Part shown: in pieces, positions 10,866-21,945 of the stretch | Numbering within the stretch: the stretch's first letter is position 1 | Layout of the letters: each line of letters opens with the position of its first letter | Assembly (NCBI GenBank): GCA_963565915.1 | Contig: OY751495.1 | Coordinates: 2,852,001 to 2,916,000, forward strand | Origin: Entoloma clypeatum | Taxonomy: Eukaryota; Basidiomycota; Agaricomycetes; Agaricales; Entolomataceae | Reading direction: 5' to 3' | Length of the DNA stretch: 64,000 nucleotides | The notes under the pieces: model-generated | The model's database searches: none | The model's input: the letters and a program-made list of their open reading frames with translations, nothing else | Told to the model about the DNA's origin: nothing | Translations under genes and position numbers: made by a program

Positions 10866-13695
10866 GCAGCCGTAAGGGCGCTAAAGGGGATCTGCTGTGT
10901 CGTTTAGCATACGCTGTCATTTAAGGTCTTTATCAGAGACCCATAAGTCTAATTCCAAAACAAGAATAGACAGGTCTCATCAGAAGTCAATCTGAGATCA
11001 ATAGATCATCAAAGGATAAAAATACCTTTGAGAGATATGGAATAGCGCAATAAACATGCAGCCATTAATGGCGCTTGAAGCAGCCTAGTGTAGCGCTTAG
11101 AGCAGCCACTGAAGTAATTGATTATTTTAATTACTTTGTACCACTAACTACTTTACTTCTTCTCCGACGTCTTATCGTCGGTGGTCGTGGCAGTGTTATT
11201 GCCAGAGGATGATGAAGAAGCAGCGGCGGAGGCTGCAGTAGTGGTGGTGGTGGTGGTGCTGGCGTCGGTCGAGGCAACATGCGCCAACTGGTCGGCATGT
11301 GCGAAGCGAGTGTAAAAGGCGGTGGAGAAGTAGGCGAAGAATGCCATTGGAAGCCTGCTCTAAAACTCGATTTGAGGAGCGTATTTAAGGCTTTGCCTAT
11401 CTCGCACGGACCATGCTGAGTCAGGTGTTTGGCCTGATTGCATCAGCAAACCACGTGTGATAGTTTATTGTCATTCCAGACGAGTATCAATGGTTTTGAC
11501 CATGGTTCACACAAAAATGAGACTACCAATGCAGGCAGCCCAAGAAGGCGCTCAAGACATAGTGGTACTCAGTTTTTATGGATCACATAGTAGTTGCAGC
11601 CAGTAGTAGCGCAAGAACTAGTATGGAAAGAGCATGTGGCACTAAGGCCGGGGATAAGTCAGAAGACATAACTCATTTAAGAGCTCGTTAGACTTGATCT
11701 GGCTCAAAGGGTCATTTAACCAACTGATGATATCATGCTTGGCATGATCTAAGCTATAAATAGCTTATTTATACTCTGGGAAGCTGCCAAATAAGGCGCT
11801 AACAACCATGGATTTAGACAAGGGTGCCTTTATCCTGAGTATGTAATATTATCATGGCAACACTTAAGGTGTGCTTATAGATAATGTCATCTGAGTCGAG
11901 TGTAATACTCCAGACTTCAGGGATGTGGATGAACTAGTTAGGTTCAGAGTCCACTGTGATAGTTTATGCTCTGTTCCGGAGTAGGGTCCAGTTTATCGTC
12001 ATAGTGGACGTCGAGTCTTCAGAATATAATATCTGAGACAGCTGGTAGTTTCGCCATCGTTTCCCATATCGTCTGACGTACTATCCAAGCTATTGCAAAA
12101 TATAATCGCAATGATTGATATTGCAGCCATTATTTGAGCGCAGATATAATCAAGCCTAGTAACTGTGGCAAGCCCAAAGGGGCGCACATTGTTATGCAAA
12201 GGCTAGACAAGCAAACATCATGTGGATTGTTTTAGGATTAATAGAGAATGAATTATCTCCCCCTGAAAACCAATTCCATGGAGTACATTTTACAGATTTT
12301 ATAGGCAATCAAGCCAACTGTTATATGTGATGATGTGCAAGCAATATTGCAGATTATAGTCAAATAAATGACTTGCGATGTAGTTCTTTGTAGTTGGCAA
12401 TACTTATGTTGGTGAACAACCGATTTATGTTCAGAGGTCAATAGAGAATCCACTCTAAGACATCAACACAGATTTACTATGTTTGTTGCATGATACAACA
12501 ATAACGCGTGAGGGTGTTATTTGGTCTTTTTTTTTGTCAAAGGAGGCAGCCAACACAGGCGCTCTACTCAATGCAAGAACCAGATCATTGTCGCAGCCAA
12601 AACAAGGCGCAGATCAGATGATGGGTTGATCCAAATCTCAAGAGTGTAACAAGCACTCTGATGCGTTTCATGCGATCAAATAGTAATCTTGGTATTCCAA
12701 GAACCATATAATGCAAATTAATGCATTATTAGTAAGTCATCAATTAAGATGCTTCATCAAGTAATCATAGAAGATATACTTGGGAATAGAACCCAACAAT
12801 AGTCTGATAAGACTAACGGATCGATTCATATGATATTCTCTTTTATCCAGAATTCATCGTTTCTAGGTGAGAAATCATAGGGGTATAAGCTGGGATAAGC
12901 TTTTTTCTTTTGTTCAAGTTGACCATTTGATAAGTATGCAGCGGTCACGGCGCTCCTTTAATGGTACAACCTATAGAGTGTTGTATACGAAGCAATGCAT
13001 CTGATAGTGAGATCAAAAGATCAAAGATCAGTCTTCTAGCAATGGTATCGCAAAGCAAATAGCGCAGAATGCTGCCATTAAAATGCTTCTCTATATTCTC
13101 CCCCTTTTCACAGTCAAGTATGGCAATCATTTCCCATGTATCTTTGGCTTTCAAAGAGCATATACTGAAATAGATGCAGAACTTGGTTGGGAAACCAGAA
13201 ATTCATGCAGAAAAAATAATCGCAAACTGCGGAGGAATTACTCTCCAAGTTATGCTGAGGTAATTACTCTCAGGCGATTTATTCCAGCAATATTTGTAAG
13301 CTGTGATACAATCTGATTTTTTTTGACTATATCCATTTATGCCATAGGGTGTGTACCATCACGGTCATCCCTATATGATTCTGTGACAAGGTCATCGCTG
13401 CTTGATTAAAGCGCAGATGCCTTTATAAGTCAAAATGCAATGCCAGCCTAAAAGGCGCAAGATGCATCAGAGATCATTCCCATGCAAGAAATGGAGAGTT
13501 CAGATAAGAAGCCTTGCACTGCCCCAAATCATCACTACTTTTTGATGAAAGAGTGGAGGAACAAGATTGGTTGGCTAGACCAATTTGAATCGATTTAGGT
13601 TGAAGGGTTGAAAAACTCTTCTTCGCATAATAAAGTATTATATATCGGCAGCCAGAATGACAATTTTTGAACACTATCGCAGCCTGTCAAGGCGC
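10866..13695 (-). repeat. Array of short bulged hairpins in Copia-C, cluster 1
   Basis: On the plus strand the motif is GCAGCC, 5-7 bases, GGCGC; in the element RNA (minus sense) it reads GCGCC, loop, GGCUGC: a five-pair stem with one bulged base. Exact copies start at 10866, 11058, 11535, 12546, 12593 and 13679. Variants start at 11080, 11596, 11783 (bulge T instead of A), 12123, 12168, 12938 and 13442. The pair inside the stem varies in step: T-A at 13442 and 13679, A-T at 11058. The sequence between copies is unrelated and spacing is irregular. The role is unknown. Confidence 0.7.
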
Positions 13696-14065
13696 AGAAT
13701 AAGTGTTATGCAAATGCCATAGCGCACGAATACAATATTACTTTTTAAATGCTTTGAAAGCATTTTCTGTCTTATCCAATATAAGGTGGAATATTAATTC
13801 CTGAAAAGGAAAGATAGACGCAGCAGAAAGACAAATTAATGACTCGCGCAGTCTTCTTGACAAGCTTATTAAGCTGTTTCCTTTATAGTAGGTGGCTCAA
13901 CGGCACATCCAACTTACCGGAATTATTCCAGATTGGATATAAGTTATTTGAACATAAAATGCATTTGCATTTTTAAATCTCTCTTTCTTTCGTTCAAAAT
14001 ATGAACACATTGCAAATCAATGTATTGATTGCAAAGAAAGAAAATACAATCGTTCTACACAATGA

Positions 14066-14929
14066 TTATGCTGTTATAAGGTCCAGGCGTGGAAACGCTA
14101 TGTCGTAATTGTCGACGGGTGGACCCTTGCATTGTTCTGTTATGACGGCATCATGCACCAGACCGGCGACGCAGCTAGAGTAGCGCAGAGCACCAGGGTC
14201 TGTCGGTGCAGATAAGAAAGACTTCTTTTTCCATAAGTTCCGAAACGGCTGATGAAAAACATCGCACAATGTCGGTTGAGGATCATAGGAGATACCTATG
14301 CCGTAAAGGTAATCCTCAAGTGACAAATCGGGAACAGGGTCAACACGATGATGATTGTATGTTTCAACAATCAATTCTCGAACCTTATCATAGGTGAGAT
14401 CATCATTGTAAAGAAGGGTTTCTATGGCAAAGTCATCCCAATCAGGAGACGGGAGGGCAGATAGAAGCATTAGGGTCCGAGTCGATGAAGAAATAGAATG
14501 ATGTGCGCCGAGATGATCAAAGATTTTATCAAGATAATCAATCTCGGTTGCAGGTTGTCACTTCATAGAAAGTTTGAAGGATAATGCAGCACGAATGTCA
14601 GACAGAACTGTTTCATAAACAGCTCGTCCGAACCTATTCTTCAACTCAAACCAAGTTTCAGAAGACATATTTTTGGTGAGTTTGATCGACGGGTCGACAC
14701 GAAGTCGAATATTGGCTAAAGCCATTTGATCCCTAATGTTCCATGCCTTGACTTTAGTTGTATGGGCTTTCCTCGTAAGGTTAGCAGACATCAAGGGTCG
14801 CTTCTCAGCACCATCAACAATTTGCCACAAACCCTGAGATCTAAGGAACGAACACATGGTGTTCGCCCACTCAGGGTAGTTTGTGCCGTCAAGAACGGGA
14901 ACAGCAATCAAAGAAGTGATTGAAGACAT
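14066..14929 (-). pseudogene. Copia-C gag (UBN2-like), broken by one in-frame TGA
   Basis: Capsid-like Gag of a Copia-type element: the minus frame starts MSSITSLIAVPVLDG, then NYPEWANTMCSFL, AWNIRDQMALANIR and WFELKNRFG, the order seen in the N-terminal gag domain of Copia elements. A TGA at 14555-14557 interrupts it, and the same frame then continues (LGAHHS, LLSALPSPDWDDF, the usual second half of the fold) to the stop at 14066. Reading through the TGA, about 287 codons. No zinc knuckle or protease follows. Confidence 0.75.
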
Positions 14930-15589
14930 GTTTGTTTCTAAAAAGAAACAGTGGTCAGCAAATATTCAAGACCAATTTAAACCGATAAGAGGTATTGTCT
15001 GAATTGTTTGTGACACATGTCAGAGAGAGTTTATGTAATAGCCTTTATTTATGTGACTAGGGGTCACAATGCTGTGGTATTTACATAAAGACGGTCGCCT
15101 ATAGATCAGGCGATTGCTCCATCTTTATTACCCCGGGTGTAACCTCGGGTGTGATTCTCCTTTCTTCATCGTCACTATCATTGAAGGGGGACGGTAAGTC
15201 CCTCGTTCGAGCTCTCCGGATGTTACTTGGGCGTGGCGCCCAGGGATCCTAGAGTCAAAGTTCAACAAGTGAAGAGAATATAGATGGGGATGCATACTGC
15301 TTTTTTCTTTCCACATTTGCGAGTACAGACATGGCGTGCATGCCGTCCGTATCGCAATTGCGTGACTTTCACCTTCCGGATGCGTGGTGTGACCATGCAA
15401 TTCAGAGTACAGAGGTGTCGTCTGTGGAAACCGTCATCTCGCTGAATAACGCGGATGTCACGGTGTGACCAATGGTTTGCTTGAATGAAACCATAATGGA
15501 AGCAGATGCAAGATCCTTTCATCTAGGAACGATTTTAAGTCAGCATCAAATCTGAGATCGTGCAACCATAAAAATGGGAAGTCCCTGAG

Positions 15590-16087
15590 GCAACCCAAAA
15601 AGGGCGCTTCTACCAGGTACAGGGTGCAACAGATCAAGATTGATCGACGAAAAAGGTTCAAGGAACAGAAAGTTCCTGAGAATCGTAATGTCCGAATGTC
15701 AGCACATCGAGATACACTCGATTTGGTTAAAACCAAATGCCAGACAGGACATGACACAGCGTGAGAAAACCCCAAATCTAGATCGCAGCCAAATGAAGGC
15801 GCAGATACAAGAGAGGGTTTTTCACAGGGGTGTGGCGGCCGCCTATCAAGGCGCTCAAACCACAGGCTTGTACAAAATGTCCAAATATAGACATAGGCCA
15901 TAAAAGGCCCTAGTCTAGATCAAGAACTAGATGCAGCCCTAGGGGCGTTTTGCTAGTCTTGGACATCAGAACTAGGTGCAGCCCAAAGGGCGCTCACTAG
16001 TCTGGAACCTCCGAGTATCAAACCAGATAACTAACTTAGACTAGTTTATGCTACTAGCTAAAGAGGCGGTAGCAGCCCAAAGGGCGC
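15590..16087 (-). repeat. Array of short bulged hairpins in Copia-C, cluster 2 (near the 5' end of the RNA)
   Basis: Same motif as the cluster at 10866-13695. Exact copies start at 15785, 15978 and 16072; variants start at 15590 (GCAACCC, AAAAA, GGGCGC), 15838 (bulge C, inner T-A pair) and 15933 (ends GGCGT). The copies at 15978 and 16072 have an extra inner C-G pair and a tight AAA loop. This cluster lies within about 600 bases downstream of the primer site, the region where retroelement packaging signals usually lie. Confidence 0.7.
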
Positions 16088-16182
16088 TTTTAAGACTCGC
16101 GCTCACTGGCTAGGCCAGGTTAGTATCTAACAGGCTAGACAGTCGCAGCAACTCCGTCAGAGCGCGCAGACTGTACTGGGCA

Positions 16183-16199
16183 ATCCGGGGCCCATAACC
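16183..16199 (-). promoter_or_regulatory. Copia-C primer-binding site (initiator tRNA-Met half type)
   Basis: The minus-strand sequence directly after the 5' LTR is GGTTATGGGCCCCGGAT. Its complement, ATCCGGGGCCCATAACC, looks like the anticodon arm of initiator tRNA-Met with anticodon CAT in a CCCATAA loop. Drosophila copia primes from a cleaved initiator tRNA-Met half with the core GGTTATGGGCCC. It touches the LTR with no spacer. Confidence 0.75.
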
Positions 16200-16642
16200 T
16201 ATCGAACAGCACACCTACATACGCAGGGAAGCCTGGGTAAGATACTCACATTGGAGGCAAGAAGAGCGAGAAGAGCTTGAGTGATGAAGGTACTTGGTAA
16301 GAGTCCTATTATTGCAGATACAGATACATCGAGTATTTATACCTACAAGGATGCGCACAGACCATGTACAAACAAGTACAAACTGAGTCCTGTCGCAGAA
16401 CCATAAACTCACGTTTATGGTAATATGTGACTTATAGTCATATAGTGTGACAAGCACATGATGTGACATAACATGACATATGTTATGCACGTCTGACACA
16501 TATCTAATGAGTCAGGGATCTAGAGCGAGTCTAGATTGTTCTAAGTCTAGAACACTTCCATATGTAACTCCATATGGGAATACACATGTTTATAGACATG
16601 TGATTGACTGTCGAGACATCCGTCTAGAATGTATTCTCAACA
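16200..16642 (-). repeat. Copia-C 5' LTR (443 bp)
   Basis: Matches 10336-10778 along its length by eye. It is followed by the right copy of the duplication, CACGG at 16643-16647, and has the primer site on its inner side. Confidence 0.9.
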
Positions 16643-16647
16643 CACGG

Positions 16648-17213
16648 TTCGGTCCAGGGGGTTCCACGTCCAAGTCCATGGCACCACCACCTGTAGCAGC
16701 ACCAGCAGCCAGATTAACCGGCGCTGCTGCAGGGGCAGTGGGGGGAGGAGGTCGAGGAGGAGGGGGTCAGGGGGGCCGACATGTCAGAGGAGGGGGAGGG
16801 GGAGGCAAAGCTGCCACAGCTTCCGCCGGGGTGTAAAGGCCGATGTCGTTAAACTTCATCGCCATGTGTTGGTAGACAGGACCAAAAAGGTCCTTCGCAC
16901 CTGGATTGTCACAAAAATGTTGGAGAGTCTCAGGTTTACTCACCCACTCTACCAGATAGCCAAAGACCTGGGTGGCCGCTTCAATGTCGACGCTGTTGGG
17001 AACCGCCCCAGCACCAGAGGAATTATTCTGAATAAATTGATCCAGGTGTTCAACCACGGATCCTAGGAGGGGTGAGAGGGCGGTAACTCGCTTGAGAGAG
17101 GACAGAGGAGAAGGAGAGGGAGAGGGGGAGCCGGGGCTCGACCCCTGTCGGGCCTTCTTTCGGACTTGGGGGGACACACTTGCGGATGGCGGGGTGTGAG
17201 CACAAGCTTCAGA
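16648..17213 (-). pseudogene. LINE-B ORF1 remnant, N-terminal part
   Basis: The minus frame carries a Ser/Pro-rich stretch, then LGSVVEHLDQFIQNNS, AATQVFGYLVEWVSKP and a Pro-rich region, followed across Copia-C by the zinc-knuckle half at 10335. A frame break lies in the Pro-rich, C-rich region near 16765. The first residues of the open frame (from 17243) derive from hAT-1 DNA, so the true ORF1 start is lost. Confidence 0.7.
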
Positions 17214-17934
17214 TCGCGCAGGTGTGCGTGGTGCCTTCCTCATGATCTAATAATAGTTTAACATGATAGAACTCATCAATATATATGTATTCACCTTCTG
17301 AAACACCTTGTATAATTTTTAGATCTCTAGATAAGATAGAAATGATGAAATGTGCATATCTCAGTAAAAGTGTTATATCTCCATAATGAATGCACCAAAT
17401 TTGAAAAACAGATGTGCTGTGAGGTTCCCTGAATGAGGAGAATCCAAAGCTGAAACAAAATTTTTTGGTCAAATTTTCGACCTATTTTGCTTCTATTCAC
17501 CTTATCAAGTCCTTGGGCTTGATTTGAATGGTCTGAGTAGATTTACATACAATGTTACAATGGTATATATATAGACTACAGTGGTTGTGGAAGGGAGGAA
17601 GGAAGAAAAGGTTGTTTTTGTGTTTGAGAAAACCCATGATGATGCACTGTTCATCATGATTTACAGTGTGTTTTGATGCATCATTTTAGAATACAGATTC
17701 TCTAGTATACATAGCTTGAGTTCCCAACTATATATATACTTTTTATGACTCTATATACATCTATCCATAAGTTCAAAGCTATCTTGAGGCCTGTGATGCC
17801 ACGGTTTGGGCATCAAGGCCTTATGTTTCATCGATGCTCATCACTCAGCATCGACTGCCAAGCACTTTTGGCAATCACCAAAACTCAAACCATAATTCAA
17901 CAGACAGCCAACGAAACGTTCCCACACTTCTTTT

Positions 17935-18660
17935 ATTCCCCCACCTCCACTCCACCTGGCTCCACTTCCGCCCAATGGCCACTACCGCTGCCCAACGGCT
18001 GCCCCTCGTGCCCAATGGCCCCCTCTAATGCCCAAAGGCCTCCCTTTGTGCCGAACGCCCCCCTCTAATGCCCCTTCATGCCCAACGGCCGCCTCGCGTG
18101 CCCAACGGCCCCTACTAGCGCCCAATGGCCCCCTCTAATGCCCAACGGCCTCCCTGCATGCCCAACGGCTGCCCCTCGTGCCCAATGGCCTCCCTTCATG
18201 CCCAACAGACCCTTTGCATGCCCAATGGCCCCCTCTACCGCCCAACGGCCTCCCTGCGCGCCCAACGCCCCCTCTTGTGCCCAACGGTGCCCTTTAATGC
18301 CCAGCGCCCTCCCTTCGTGCCAAACGGCTGCCCATCATGCCAAACGGCTGCCTCTAATGCCCAAGGTCCCCCTCGTGTGTGCAATGGCTGCCCCTTGTGC
18401 CCAACTGCCATGAGTTGTGCCCAACTGCCCGTACTAGTGCGCAACGGCCCTCTCTAATGCCCAACTGCACCTTCTCATGCCCAACGGCACCTTCTCATGC
18501 CCAACACTCCCCACTCGCGTGCAACGGCCCACTCTCCCATCCAGCGGCCTCCTCTCACGACCAATGGCCCCTCACTTGCGCCCCATGACCTCGACTCATG
18601 CCCAACTGCCCCCTCACTCACGTCCAACAGCGTCGTCTCGCGCCCAACACACATTTTTAT
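17935..18660. repeat. 20-bp C-rich minisatellite in hAT-1, block 1
   Basis: Tandem units close to TGCCCAAYGGCCYCCCTCNN, mostly 20 bp with some of 19-21 bp, about 35 copies. The same array type occurs at the same relative place in hAT-2 (about 28335-28735). The long proline-rich open frames here are by-products of the repeat. Confidence 0.9.
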
Positions 18661-18719
18661 ATTATTAGTGTATTACCATAGTTACGATCGGTCTAGACTA
18701 GTTTGGACCGGTCCTCGTG

Positions 18720-19245
18720 CCTAATGGCCTCTCTTCGTGCCCAACGGACCCTTCGTGCCCAACGGCCGCCCATCATGCCCAATGGCCCCCTCTACTGCCC
18801 AATGGCCCCCTCTACTGCCCAACAGCCTCCCTGCGCGCCCAACGGCGCCCTTTAATGCCCAGCGCCCTCCCTTCATGCTGAACGGCCGCCCATCATGCCC
18901 AACGGCGCCTCTAATGCCCAAGGTCCCCCTTGTCTGCGCAACAGCTGCCCCTTGTGCCCAACTGCCATGAGTCATGCCCAACTGCCCGTACTAGCGCGCA
19001 ACGGCCCTCTCTAATGCCCAACGGCACCTTCTCGCACCCAACGCTTCCCACTCGCGCGCAATGGCCCACTCTCACATCCAGCGGCCTCCTCTCATGACCA
19101 ACGGCCCCTCACTTGTGCCCCATGACCTCAACTCATGCCCAATGGCCCCCTCACTCACGTCCAACGGCATCGTCTCGCGCCCAACATGTGTTTTTACATT
19201 ATCAGTGTATTATCATAGTCTAGACCAGTTTGGACCGGTCCGGTC
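18720..19245. repeat. Second minisatellite block of hAT-1, a tandem duplication of about 520 bp
   Basis: The order minisatellite, TTTTTATATTATTAGTGTATTA-like AT stretch, then TCTAGAC and TTTGGACCGGTCC occurs at about 18200-18716 and again at 18721-19245 with the same unit order. A segment carrying half the minisatellite and the subterminal GGACCGGTCC motif has therefore been duplicated in tandem in this copy only. Confidence 0.7.
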
Positions 19246-19383
19246 CAAGCAAAATGACATGCTGAGACCGGTTCCCCCCGGTTCGGTCTTGGTCTATCGT
19301 ATTTCTGATTGAAAGACTGGTCTGGTCTCGGTCCACCCATTTTTGGGGCAAAAAACCGAACCGAACCGAACCCTCAAACACTA

Positions 19384-19735
19384 GGCAAGGTGAGTTCAAT
19401 GTTGAGTAATTCCATCATGCCCCTTTGTTGATTAGTTCCTCATGCCTCTTACCACCATACCCATACTGTTGCCCCCAACATTCCCAGCAGCTGCTTGCAT
19501 TGTGGGCTGACTGCTCCATCTGTCTGTTGTGACCTATGTACCCCATCCTTTTTCAAAAACTACACCACTGCCTTCATGAAGCCACCAAAGAACCCATCCA
19601 AGTCACACATCAAGCCTTTTGAGATTGTTGATCACCCCCGCACTTAAAAACCTGTGGTGTGCATTAGTCAAATGGAGACAGGAGCATGCTGTCAAGAAGT
19701 TCAGTGTCATCATTCAGATGCTCAGCTAGGCAATG
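19384..19735. other. Unassigned stretch between hAT-1 and Gypsy-1
   Basis: No gene or repeat I recognise. The first eight bases, GGCAAGGT, should be the right copy of the hAT-1 target duplication, but the left copy is not visible because of the gap. It does not continue the Gypsy-2 integrase that lies on the other side of Gypsy-1. Confidence 0.4.
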
Positions 19736-20063
19736 GTTGAGGCGATGCTAAGTCAGATGACATCGCGAGCCCAAACTTAGGAACTTAGGACGAGGAACAT
19801 GGAAAGATGAGGAAGGGGCTGTATTGCCAAGAGACCCAGTGGGAATCTCAAGAGAACAAGCTATCGAATACAAGTGAAAGTACCCTACTTATATATGTAA
19901 ATACCATGAGGCTGTGTTGAGGCAGCGTCATGCTGCGCGACTCTGGATCCTTCACATCCTGCTGCATGATAATGATAAGATGTCCTCATGTATGACATGA
20001 TGTAGATAAGATAAGATTGAGATAAGATAAGATAGAGTGAAAAGTGAAAATACAATCATAACA
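19736..20063 (-). repeat. Gypsy-1 3' LTR
   Basis: About 328 bp, aligning to 25675-25969 from GTTGAGGCGA to ATCATAACA. It carries an extra stretch of about 35 bp near 19940-19980 that the other LTR lacks, plus scattered substitutions, so the pair has diverged. The outer end reads TGGTTGAGG where the partner reads TGTTGAGG. Confidence 0.85.
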
Positions 20064-20084
20064 TTACCCCCTTTCTAGATCTCG

Positions 20085-21860
20085 ACTTCCAGGTGAGATA
20101 TGATGTCGTCCGGGGTGTCCGTGAAATTCTCATATGGTTTAAATTTTAATCCTTCAAAGATGTTTGCACATAAGCGCCGGGGTGCATTTGGGTTTAATTT
20201 AAAGAAGTCCTCCACTGCTTCCCTGGCATGTTACAGGTGATCCTCGGGTTCCCACATGTTGTGGTCCAGAGTCAGACCTTCCCAATGCACTAAATATTCC
20301 AGCTTTCCTTTCTTCAACCTTGAGTCAATAACTTTAGCGACATTGTACTCCTCTTTGCCATTGATAACTATCGGGTTTGGTGTCTGCACCCTTTGTGATC
20401 TAAATAATGGTTCCTTAAATAATCAGACCCGTGATACATTGATAACCAGGTGGATTTTCCATAACTTTGGCAATTTAAGTTCCACAGCATGTGACGAAAT
20501 GATTTTGGTAATGGTATAGGGTCCAATCCATCGTTCGGCAAGTTTTTTTAAGGGTCGGTTCAACTTCAGATCTTTAGTTGATAACCAAACTTTGTCACCA
20601 ACTTTGTAAACTGGTGCATCCCCTTGTTTCAGGTTCGCATACCGTTCCATCTCTTCTTGTGCTTTTACCAGTGCCGCTTCTGCCTCCTCATGAATTTTCT
20701 TCATTCGCTCCACGAATGCTTTTGCGGGTTCTGACTTTTCTGCCCTCCAAGGTTCTACGCCCATCCTAGGGTTAAACCCATAATTTACATAGAACGGCAA
20801 AAACTGAGTTGCTGTGTGGATTTTATTATTATAGGCAAATTCTGCGGTTGCCATCTGTTTAGGCCAGTCTGTTTGCTGATGGGAGATAAATGATCTCAGA
20901 TATTGCTCCAACTCCTGATTGATGCATTCCGTCTGTCCGTCTGTCTGTGGATGATATGCCGTTGATAATTTAGTTGTGATTCCCAATATTTTATTTAGTT
21001 CCTTCATAAATATTGCTGCGGATTGTGGTCCACGATCTGATGTTAATGATTCTGGAAGTCCATGAAGTTTTGAGACTTCATCCCGGTATAGTTTAGCTAA
21101 TCCTTCTGCTGAGACTTCATCACGTGTTTTGATAAAGTGTGATTGCTTAGTGGATCTGCAAGCCACAACTAATACCGTGTTGTACCCCTGAGCTTCTGGG
21201 AGTCCTACAATAAAATATGCCATAATGTGTTTCCATGGTCCTGCATGTTCCGTGTTTGCTTTTAATTTACCAGCTAGCAGTTGAGGCACGTTTTTTGATT
21301 GTTGACATCTGTTGCAGCCCTCGATGTATGCTTTGACCATGTTTGTAATTCCAGGCACCAATAATTATGTGTAACCAATTCCAGGGTTTTCCACTGCCCT
21401 GGGTGTCCTGCAACTGGGTTGTCGTGGTGTAATTTAATTATTTCCTCCCTGAGTTCCCGACTCTTTGGAACATAAACTTTCCCTCTGTGTAACCAGAGTC
21501 CCTGCTCCTCATGCCATTCGTCTGTGCGTAATGTTTTGGTATCGGTTTTCTTTAGTTCTTCCACTGCTTTTAACACCTGCTCGTCAAATTCCTTGGCATC
21601 CCTGATGTGTTTTAGTAATTTACTTTCTTCCCCATCAATAAGTATGTGTCCCCGATCTATTGCTCGTAAATGGGAGTATTCTGGTTTCAATAATGTTACA
21701 TCCTCATTGTCATTTTCCACCCCCTTTCTATGATTGACTCTTCTCGAAAGAGTGTCTGCCTTCCCCATTGATGTTCCTGCCTTGTGTATTAATTTAAAGT
21801 TGAAACATGTTAGATACAATGCCCAACGTGCTTGTCTGCGATTAAGCTTTCGACCCTGCA
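20085..21860 (-). pseudogene. Gypsy-1 RNase H end, integrase and chromodomain-like tail
   Basis: Integrase inserts the element DNA; the chromodomain would steer it to chromatin. Minus-strand motifs in order: LTCFNFKLIHKAG and DTLSRR at the RNase H/connection end, the HHDN...C.RC zinc finger, then the integrase core with LTSDRGPQSA and YHPQTDGQTECINQELEQYL, the GDKVWL and KKLAERWIGPY segment, and after a stop a chromodomain-like YNVAKVIDSR...LEYLVHWEGL. Stops occur near 21361 and 20423, so the polyprotein is broken. Confidence 0.85.
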
Positions 21861-21945
21861 TGAAGTACTTGAGGTTTTTATGATCGGTCCAGATCTCGAC
21901 CTCATGTTTGGCTCCTTCAAGGTGGTGTCTCCATGCTTCCAGTGC

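Larger units (their letters stand above)
10336..16642 (-). mobile_element. Copia-C: complete but non-autonomous LTR element with gag only
   Basis: Two 443-bp LTRs, a polypurine tract, a primer site and a perfect 5-bp duplication (CACGG at 10331-10335 and 16643-16647) define the whole insertion. It sits inside LINE-B ORF1; deleting the element plus one CACGG rejoins the ORF1 reading frame across the site. The only recognisable coding part is a gag with an internal stop. No protease, integrase, RT or RNase H is visible in about 5.4 kb of interior, so it resembles the large non-coding LTR derivatives (LARD type) mobilised by a relative. The near-identical LTRs point to recent insertion. Confidence 0.9.
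7488..17213 (-). mobile_element. LINE-B: Tad1-like LINE with large internal deletion, split by Copia-C
   Basis: The poly-T run 7488-7506 is the A-tail of a minus-strand LINE. Reading inward on the minus strand come the 3' UTR, the RNase H end of ORF2 (to about 9300) and ORF1, which is interrupted at 10335/16643 by Copia-C with its CACGG duplication. The right edge near 17213 is where the hAT-1 sequence resumes, so ORF1 lacks its 5' end. Compared with LINE-A, the whole endonuclease and most of the RT are missing and ORF1 is joined directly to the ORF2 tail. Without Copia-C the copy is about 3.4 kb. Confidence 0.85.
6366..19383. mobile_element. hAT-1: non-autonomous hAT-like element, nested with LINEs and Copia-C
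   Basis: Its parts match the complete copy at 26822-28968. Subterminal ACTGGTC/GACCGGTC-rich DNA (6366-6530) is followed by a block at about 6850-7140 (matching 27310-27600). After the LINE insertions the same order resumes at about 17213-17900 (matching 27630-28330), then the 20-bp minisatellite and the right end CTCAAACACTA at 19383, whose reverse complement TAGTGTTTGAG is the hAT-type terminus. The left end is in the gap. No transposase is present, so it is non-autonomous. Without the insertion at about 7146-17213 it would be roughly 2.9 kb, longer than copy 2 partly through an internal tandem duplication. Confidence 0.75.

Noticed and set aside
11153..11347. Short minus-strand frame with Thr/Ala/Ser runs in Copia-C
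   Set aside because: The runs come from simple triplet repeats; the frame has no resemblance to a retroelement protein.
10860..16090. Reading the GCAGCC...GGCGC motifs as a CRISPR array
   Set aside because: The repeats are too short, spacing is irregular, the host is a eukaryote and the motifs sit inside an LTR element.
10351..16499. Identical 94-codon open frames at 10351-10635 and 16215-16499
   Set aside because: They lie in the two LTR copies; identity reflects the LTR pair, not a duplicated gene.
17214..17243. MRKAPRTPA start of the LINE-B ORF1 frame
   Set aside because: The bases match hAT-2 at about 27620-27640, so this start is target DNA read by chance.
17745..19312. Overlapping proline-rich open frames on both strands
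   Set aside because: They are translations of the 20-bp minisatellite in all frames; no start context, introns or motif support a gene.
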